38,070 bases of DNA from Methylobacterium sp. J-026 (GTDB taxonomy: Bacteria > Pseudomonadota > Alphaproteobacteria > Rhizobiales > Beijerinckiaceae): contig NZ_JAKSYC010000088.1 of the NCBI RefSeq assembly GCF_022829585.1, positions 1 through 38,070 of the forward strand, in the 5' to 3' direction. The notes beneath the pieces are model-generated. The model had not been told where the DNA came from and made no database searches. It worked only from the letters and a program-made list of their open reading frames with translations. Every line of letters starts with the position of its first letter. The first letter of the stretch is position 1. Position numbers and translations under genes: made by a program. Below are positions 33,852-38,070 of this stretch, piece after piece.

Positions 33852-33869
33852 TACAACCGTAAGGTTGTA
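33852..33869. promoter_or_regulatory. Operator-like palindrome TACAACC-GTAA-GGTTGTA
   Basis: Seven-base perfect inverted arms around GTAA, 31 bases before the ATG at 33901 (arms end 33869). It is AT-richer than its surroundings and has the size of a dimeric repressor or MerR-type activator site. It is not GC-rich enough or T-tailed for a terminator. No regulator gene is adjacent. Confidence 0.45.
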
Positions 33870-33900
33870 TTCCCGCGGGCGATCAGGTTATGGCAGCGCC

Positions 33901-34092
33901 ATGCCCGACGACGACGGTTTTGACCGCATGGTGAGAGCCGCCATCCGCGCCCACCGGCTGATGGGATCGCACGGTACGCCGATGATGCAACTCCTGTCGC
34001 GGCTGCTGCTGATGGAAATCGGACTCGCCCTCGCGGCCCGGTGCGAAGTCGACCCCGCCGCCAACGACAATCCGGACGAGACCGAAGAGTAG
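33901..34092 (+). CDS. Small unknown acidic protein (63 aa)
   Basis: A 63-residue protein that I do not recognise. It is hydrophilic at both ends (MPDDDGFDRMVRAAIRAHRL and DPAANDNPDETEE), with a hydrophobic helix MMQLLSRLLLMEIGLALAA in the middle (about 28-46). The reading frame is open far upstream, but the upstream part is Arg-rich and overlaps the SleB gene in another frame, so ATG 33901 is the sensible start. The palindrome just upstream argues for regulated expression. Could be a small regulator partner or membrane-associated peptide; whether it is a real gene is uncertain. Confidence 0.5.
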   Translation: MPDDDGFDRMVRAAIRAHRLMGSHGTPMMQLLSRLLLMEIGLALAARCEVDPAANDNPDETEE

Positions 34093-34396
34093 AGCCTCGT
34101 CCCGAAAGGCGGCCGCCGGCTGTCGGACAACGACGTTGCGCCGGGCGGTTTTGCGTCTCGCGGGCGCCCGGTGCCCGGGGCCGCCGGGGGGCGATGAAGA
34201 CCGGGTGGTCCTGGGTGCTGGCCGGCCGGATGCTGCCGAAGATCCCGGATCGACCATGAGTCACTGATCGAAATCCATCGAATGCCGCCGGGAAACTGTT
34301 GATCGACCCGGCTGGCCGGGCATGCGGCATTTACACCGGGCGGCGACGGTCTAGCTTGTCGGTAGAATCTACCCACGAATCACGGATGTCACGCCG
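34093..34396. other. Intergenic region before the small secreted protein
   Basis: About 304 bases with no supportable gene. It contains the palindrome at 34361-34373 near its right end; otherwise I see nothing. Confidence 0.4.
34361..34373. promoter_or_regulatory. Palindrome GGTAGA-A-TCTACC upstream of the small secreted protein
   Basis: Perfect six-base arms around a single A, 24 bases before the ATG at 34397. Position close to the expected core promoter suggests an operator, but no regulator is known for it. Confidence 0.35.
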
Positions 34397-34813
34397 ATGA
34401 TTGCCAACCGGGTAGCCCTCGCCGGTGCGCTCCTCCTGCTGAGCATCACGCCATCGGCGTCCCAGTTGCGCCGCCCGTTGACCTGTACGGAGGCGGCATC
34501 GGTCGGTCTCGACACCGCCGCCGTGCCGGAGGGGACGAAACCGCCGCCGCCACCGCAGAAGGCCCGCACCTTCTCCCTGGTCTCAAGCGGCGGCCTGCTG
34601 ACCGTGATCTCCGCCGGACGCTCGGACTATTACGAGTGCCAACCCGCATCGCCGCGGTTGAATGAACGCTCGCCGCACAACGCGATCAAGTGCCAGAACG
34701 GTGTCTATTTTTTCCTGATCGACCTGATCAAGCTGAACTTCGTCGAGGCCCAGCTCAACCCGGAAGATCGCACCGAGATCAAGATCAGCTACGGAAGCTG
34801 TCGGGGTCTGTGA
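34397..34813 (+). CDS. Small secreted protein with four cysteines, function unknown
   Basis: A 138-residue protein not recognised. It has a signal peptide (MIANRVALAGALLLLSITPSAS, cleavage near 22). The mature part has four cysteines at about 30, 81, 99 and 135, suggesting two disulfides, a proline-rich patch (KPPPPPQ, about 48-54) and beta-rich segments (TFSLVSSGGLLTVISAG, VYFFLIDLIKLNFVEAQL, RTEIKISYGSC). It probably folds in the periplasm. Codon use and GC are slightly lower than in neighbours. It converges on the lytic transglycosylase gene 37 bases away. An unknown periplasmic ligand-binding or inhibitor role is possible, but nothing supports a specific one. Confidence 0.65.
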   Translation: MIANRVALAGALLLLSITPSASQLRRPLTCTEAASVGLDTAAVPEGTKPPPPPQKARTFSLVSSGGLLTVISAGRSDYYECQPASPRLNERSPHNAIKCQNGVYFFLIDLIKLNFVEAQLNPEDRTEIKISYGSCRGL

Positions 34814-34850
34814 TCGTGGCCCCCGGCGGAGCCCGATCCGCCGCTCGGCC

Positions 34851-35396
34851 TCACCGGCAGAACCGCGCCGCGGCCGGCGTCCACTGCCCGAAGCCCGTCG
34901 CGACCATGTTGGTCATCACCCGGCAGACATAGACCCTCTGCGCCGCGTCGTTGTGCGGCCCGGCATGGTAGCGCGCCACCGCCAGCGTCCAGCTGCCCTC
35001 CCGCTGCTTCAGCGCCCGGAGGAATTGCGTCGCGTAGTCGACATTCGCGTGCGGGTCGATCATGGCCTCGACCGAGCCGAACTTGCCGCCGTGGTAATGG
35101 TGGTTGATCTGCATGCAGCCCAGGTCGATCAGGCGCGCGCCCCTGCGCCGCGCCTCCCTGAAGCGGGCGATCACGTCCCCTGGCCCGGTCGCGAAATAGG
35201 CCGCGCCCTCGATGTTCATGGCGTAGGGCTGGAGGGAGCCGCGCTTGCCCGTCTCCGCGAGACCGACGGCGTAGAGCACGCCGAGGGGCACGCCGTAGCG
35301 CGCGGAGGCGCGGCCCATCTCGGCCTCGCAGACATTTGCCGCCGCCGGGACCGCGCTACAGATAAACGCCGCCGTCGCGAGGACGTATCGTGTCAT
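34851..35396 (-). CDS. SLT-domain lytic transglycosylase, flagellar-cluster type
   Basis: A 181-residue exported protein: signal peptide MTRYVLATAAFICSAVPAAA, then a lysozyme-like SLT domain. VLYAVGLAETGKRGSLQPYAMNIEG carries the catalytic Glu48. LIDLGCMQINHHYHGGKF and ARYHAGPHN follow the transglycosylase pattern, and Cys residues at about 23 and near the C-terminus may pair. Such enzymes cut glycan strands to let envelope-spanning machines through. Its position after motC-fliK matches the rhizobial flagellar layout, so a role in flagellar rod assembly is likely (inference). Its ATG is 41 bases inside fliK, and GGGAGGGAGAGCGGGGAG precedes it, so translation is probably coupled. Confidence 0.88.
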   Translation of the reverse strand: MTRYVLATAAFICSAVPAAANVCEAEMGRASARYGVPLGVLYAVGLAETGKRGSLQPYAMNIEGAAYFATGPGDVIARFREARRRGARLIDLGCMQINHHYHGGKFGSVEAMIDPHANVDYATQFLRALKQREGSWTLAVARYHAGPHNDAAQRVYVCRVMTNMVATGFGQWTPAAARFCR

Positions 35397-36900
35397 CTCC
35401 CCGCTCTCCCTCCCGTCTGCCGGCGGCCGGACCCTGGTCCGCCTGTCGCTGCCTGTCCCCGCCCTGGCCCGGTCGGGCGCCCCCGGAAAAGCCGGGCTGC
35501 CCCTGCGCGGGGGCGTTGCCGGAAAAGCCCCCCGCCTCGGCCGGGCGCGCCTGGGCGACGGTGACCTCGGCCTGGTAGTTGGCCTGCTTCAGCAGATCGG
35601 TGAGGATCGCCGCGTCCCTGTGCAGGAGGGCCGCCGTCTCGGGCTGCGAGGCGCGCAGGTGCGTTTCGAGCTGGCCGTTCGTGAGCCGCAACTCCACCGT
35701 GACGGTCCCGAGATCCTCCGGCCTGAGCTGTATCCTGAGCACGCGCACCGGACCGTCTGGGCCGGTCCGGACCGCCGGATCGGCCTGGACCCGGGGTGCC
35801 GAATCGGTGGCGGCGGCGCGGTCGATCTCGTCCTTGATGGCCGCCGCGATCGTCGGCAGGGCGCCGGCGGGCAGGCTCGGTGCGGTCCCGTCCAGCCCGG
35901 TCGGGCCGGGGGCGTCCGCCGCCTCGGATCCCCCGGCGGAGGCAAGCCCCGTCCTGGCGATTCCCGTGATCGCACGGGTATCCGCGAGGGCGGTGACATC
36001 CGCCTTCTCCAGTCCGGCACCGGCCGCCCGGGCCGCCGCGCCGGCGGGATCGGGAGCCGGTGCGCCCTGGTTCTGGGGCAGGCTCTGGGCTTGCACCCCG
36101 GGCGCGGCGGCGACCAGCTCCGGCAACCCGGCCCGGTTCGGTTGAGGCTTGGTGGCGGTCAGCTCCGGCAATCCGGCCTGGGCGGCTTGCGGCCTGGCCC
36201 CGGTCCCGTCCACGGAGGCCGGCGGTGTGGCGAGCGCCGGGGGGCGCAAGATCGGCTTCGCGACGACGGGCTTGAAGTGGACCGCCCGGTCGAGCACCGC
36301 GACCTTGGGCAGGCGGCCCGGATCGATCCCCTCCGGCCGCGCGGTCGCCGTGTTCGCCGCCCCCAGGATGGTTCCGGCCGCCGGGAGCGCTCCGGAGCCG
36401 GCGGTCGCGGCCGGTGCGGAGGCGGCCGTGCCGATCGCGGCGGCATCGCCCCCGGTGGCCCCGACCGCCGCTGCGCCCGCGGTTCCGGGACGGCTCTTCG
36501 CGTCGCCCGCCGTGGCGGCCGCCGGAGCGCCCGCCGCCGCCGCCGCCGCCGTGGGGGCCGCGGGAGCGCCCGCCGGTGTCACGGCGTTCAGGATGTTGGC
36601 GAGGATCGCCGCTGTCGCGTTGGCCGCATCGGCTGCGGATGGCGGCCCTGCCAAGAGTGCCTGGGCCGCCGGCACGGACTCGGCCGTCCCGGCAATCCCG
36701 TCCGGCTCGGCCGCCTCACCGGTGTCGCTGTCGCCCCGGGGGGCCGCCGGCCGGCCCGAGGCCGCGCGCAGGGCGGCCGAGAAGCCCCGCTTGGCGCCCG
36801 TTTCCGGTGCGTTCGGGGCATCGGCCTCCGATTGCGGGGGCGACACGTCCCGATCGGGTTGCGGGATCGCCTTCTGGACCGTGGCGGAGATCGGGTTCAC
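35356..36900 (-). CDS. fliK: Flagellar hook-length control protein FliK
   Basis: A 514-residue FliK. The first 350 residues are low-complexity Ala/Pro/Gly, as expected for a molecular ruler. The C-terminal conserved hook-length domain (about 390-465) reads RVLRIQLRPEDLGTVTVELR, then LTNGQLETHLRASQPETAAL and LHRDAAILTDLLKQANYQAEVTV. It sets hook length and switches export specificity via FlhB. Start chosen as GTG 36900: it overlaps the motC stop as GTGA, the usual arrangement, and begins VNPISATVQKAIPQ. The reading frame remains open upstream into motC because of a frameshift there. The C-terminal tail is rich in Gly/Gln/Arg. The sequence divergence outside the domain is normal for FliK. Followed by the overlapping transglycosylase gene. 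Confidence 0.9.
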   Translation of the reverse strand: MNPISATVQKAIPQPDRDVSPPQSEADAPNAPETGAKRGFSAALRAASGRPAAPRGDSDTGEAAEPDGIAGTAESVPAAQALLAGPPSAADAANATAAILANILNAVTPAGAPAAPTAAAAAAGAPAAATAGDAKSRPGTAGAAAVGATGGDAAAIGTAASAPAATAGSGALPAAGTILGAANTATARPEGIDPGRLPKVAVLDRAVHFKPVVAKPILRPPALATPPASVDGTGARPQAAQAGLPELTATKPQPNRAGLPELVAAAPGVQAQSLPQNQGAPAPDPAGAAARAAGAGLEKADVTALADTRAITGIARTGLASAGGSEAADAPGPTGLDGTAPSLPAGALPTIAAAIKDEIDRAAATDSAPRVQADPAVRTGPDGPVRVLRIQLRPEDLGTVTVELRLTNGQLETHLRASQPETAALLHRDAAILTDLLKQANYQAEVTVAQARPAEAGGFSGNAPAQGQPGFSGGARPGQGGDRQRQADQGPAAGRREGERGDDTIRPRDGGVYL

Positions 36901-38070
36901 GGGTTCGCCTTCCTCAGAAGCAGATCGATCCGGTCGATCATGGCCTGGGCCCGGGGGATCAGCTTGGCGGGCTCGTCGGCCGCCGCCGCGGCCTGCGCCG
37001 GCTTCGCCGCGGCGGTGTCGGCCTCCGGCAGGCCGGGCTTGCCGGTGAGCCCCCGCCGGATCTCCTCGGCCGTCGCCAGGGCGGTATCGAGGAGGAGGGT
37101 GTCGCGCCGCGGCAGCCTGGACCTGTCGATGGCTTTCAGGGTCCGCAGCCCGGATTGGAACGTCGCCAGGCTCACGATCTCGGCGGCGGCCCGGTAGAGC
37201 CGCGCCTGGAGCGCCTCCGGGCTCTCGGGGGGGCAGAGGGCGAAGGGCCCGGTCGGCGGCCAGGAGGGCCGAGCGCGTCTTGCCTTCCTGGATCGCCGTG
37301 CGGGCGATCAGCAGGTACAGGTCCTTCCGGCTCTCGGGGCCGAGCTCGTTCAGGATCCGGCTGAGCGCGGAGAAGCGCCCCTCGTCCTGGCCGAAATCCA
37401 GCTTCGTCAGCTGATAGGCGAGGCGCTGGCGGAAATTGCCCGCGTAGATCGAGTGCGGGAAGCGGCGCAGGTACTGGATCGCCAGGGCCTCGAACTTTTT
37501 CAGGTCGCCCACCTGCCCGAGGGTGAAGATCTCGCGGCGCAGGGCGCCCTCCTCCGACAGGGTCCCCGGCAGGAGCAGGCGGACCTGATCGAGCAGAGCG
37601 ATCGCCCGGATCGGGTTCTCGGTCACGGTGAGCGACGCCTGCGTGAGGCCGATCGCGGCGGCCAGCGTCAGCGGCAGGCCGGCGATGTCGACGTCCTTGA
37701 GCAGGCGGCTCGCCTCGGCCTCCCGCCCCTCGACGTAGGCGAGCGCCCCGCGCGCGAGCGTCGCCTCGGGCTCGCCGAGACCCTCCTGCTTGGTCAGGCG
37801 CCGCAGGATGGCCGGGCCGCCGCCGCTCAGGGCGAACACGATGGCGGCCTGGAGATTGTGCGGATCGGTCCAGACCTCCGGGGCCGCACCCAGGAGATCC
37901 GCGTTGATCCGGGCGATCACCACGGGCTGGCCCTCGTGGGCCGCCAGGGATCCCGTGGCGACCCGATCCTGAAGCAGCTGCAGCGTGCGCACCCACGCGA
38001 CCGGCCCGTCCTTGCGGGGCTGCGCCTCCGCGGCCGGCGCGGGGGACGGCCCGGGATCGGCCGGCACGGG
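36897..38070 (-). pseudogene. motC: motC, chemotaxis/motility protein, partial and frameshifted at a C7 tract
   Basis: Rhizobial MotC is a periplasmic protein needed for flagellar motor function and thought to stabilise MotB. The N-terminus lies outside the window. From 38067 to about 37234 the frame reads PVAWVRTLQLLQDRVATGSL, then EIFTLGQVGDLKKFEALAIQ and SALLAADRALRPLPP. The family sequence then continues, in a different frame, as ESPEALQARLYRAAAEIVSL and ends TPKANP-like (LLLRKANP) at the TGA at 36897. The break is exactly at seven C (minus strand; G7 at 37227-37233): removing one C restores a continuous protein. As written, the first frame runs without a stop into fliK. This could be a sequence error, a real mutation or a slippage site. 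Confidence 0.8.

Noticed and set aside
35620..37197. A 525-codon plus-strand frame opposite fliK/motC
   Set aside because: Arg/Gly-rich antisense reading with no domain; fliK is clearly supported on the minus strand.
35356..38067. One 903-residue protein covering motC and fliK
   Set aside because: Its first part is MotC and its last part FliK, joined by an out-of-frame GC-rich stretch. Removing one C from the C7 tract recovers two normal proteins, so it was annotated as two genes.
1..38070. CRISPR arrays, tRNA or rRNA genes, phage or transposase genes
   Set aside because: Looked for by pattern (regular spaced repeats, cloverleaf ends, integrase or transposase motifs) and saw none. A dedicated tRNA and CRISPR scan would be decisive.

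Overview
The window is GC-rich chromosomal DNA from an alphaproteobacterium of the Hyphomicrobiales (Rhizobiales), most likely Methylobacterium or Methylorubrum. This rests on gene content: the holB/metG/tatD/metallo-hydrolase order, a MucR regulator, a rhizobial-type motC-fliK-lytic transglycosylase block, an invasion-associated locus B protein, a malyl-CoA-lyase-type enzyme, and dispersed GC-rich intergenic palindromes. The genus is an inference; no rRNA or tRNA gene was seen. Almost everything looks like chromosomal housekeeping or lineage-specific accessory genes. No phage, transposase, CRISPR array or integrase was found.

Layout. About 0.4-8.1 kb (minus strand): a replication/translation block, read right to left as holB, a GH63-type glycosidase, metG, a TatD nuclease and a PhnP-like metallo-hydrolase. 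About 8.3-12.4 kb (plus strand): an AmpG-type muropeptide permease, a membrane-anchored Tlde1/DUF2778 L,D-transpeptidase-like protein and a CoA-ester lyase. About 12.6-16.2 kb: a GlxA-type AraC regulator diverges from an isonitrile-hydratase-like DJ-1/PfpI protein that is coupled to a small NTF2-fold protein; hspQ and a DUF4424 protein follow. About 16.3-19.3 kb: an IalB protein (minus), then a degenerate adenylate-forming protein and a receiver-like protein without the phosphoacceptor (plus). About 19.3-26.5 kb: a UbiH/COQ6-family monooxygenase and a dehalogenase-like hydrolase (minus), recG and a small membrane protein (plus), then DUF502 and 2-keto-3-deoxygluconate kinase genes (minus). About 26.5-29.6 kb: a regulatory island with AT-rich patches, a tandem-PAS/HTH regulator and a MucR that lacks the zinc cysteine. 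About 29.6-34.8 kb: an HdeD membrane domain fused to a permuted papain-like domain, a serine beta-lactamase-fold hydrolase, an EmrE-type SMR exporter, a SleB-type lipoprotein hydrolase and two small unknown proteins. About 34.85 kb to the end (minus): lytic transglycosylase, fliK and a partial motC.

Themes. Cell-wall turnover recurs (AmpG, Tlde1, SleB, SLT transglycosylase, possibly the papain-like fusion). The flagellar block is tightly packed: motC and fliK overlap by GTGA, and fliK overlaps the transglycosylase gene by 41 bases. As given, motC carries one extra base in a seven-C tract, which fuses its first part in frame to fliK. Three mosaic palindromic repeats occupy intergenic space, and two of them share a nested palindrome placed in opposite arms.

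The best candidates for undescribed biology are the adenylate-forming/receiver pseudoenzyme pair, the HdeD-papain fusion, the C7 tract in motC and the mosaic palindromes. None is proven from sequence alone.
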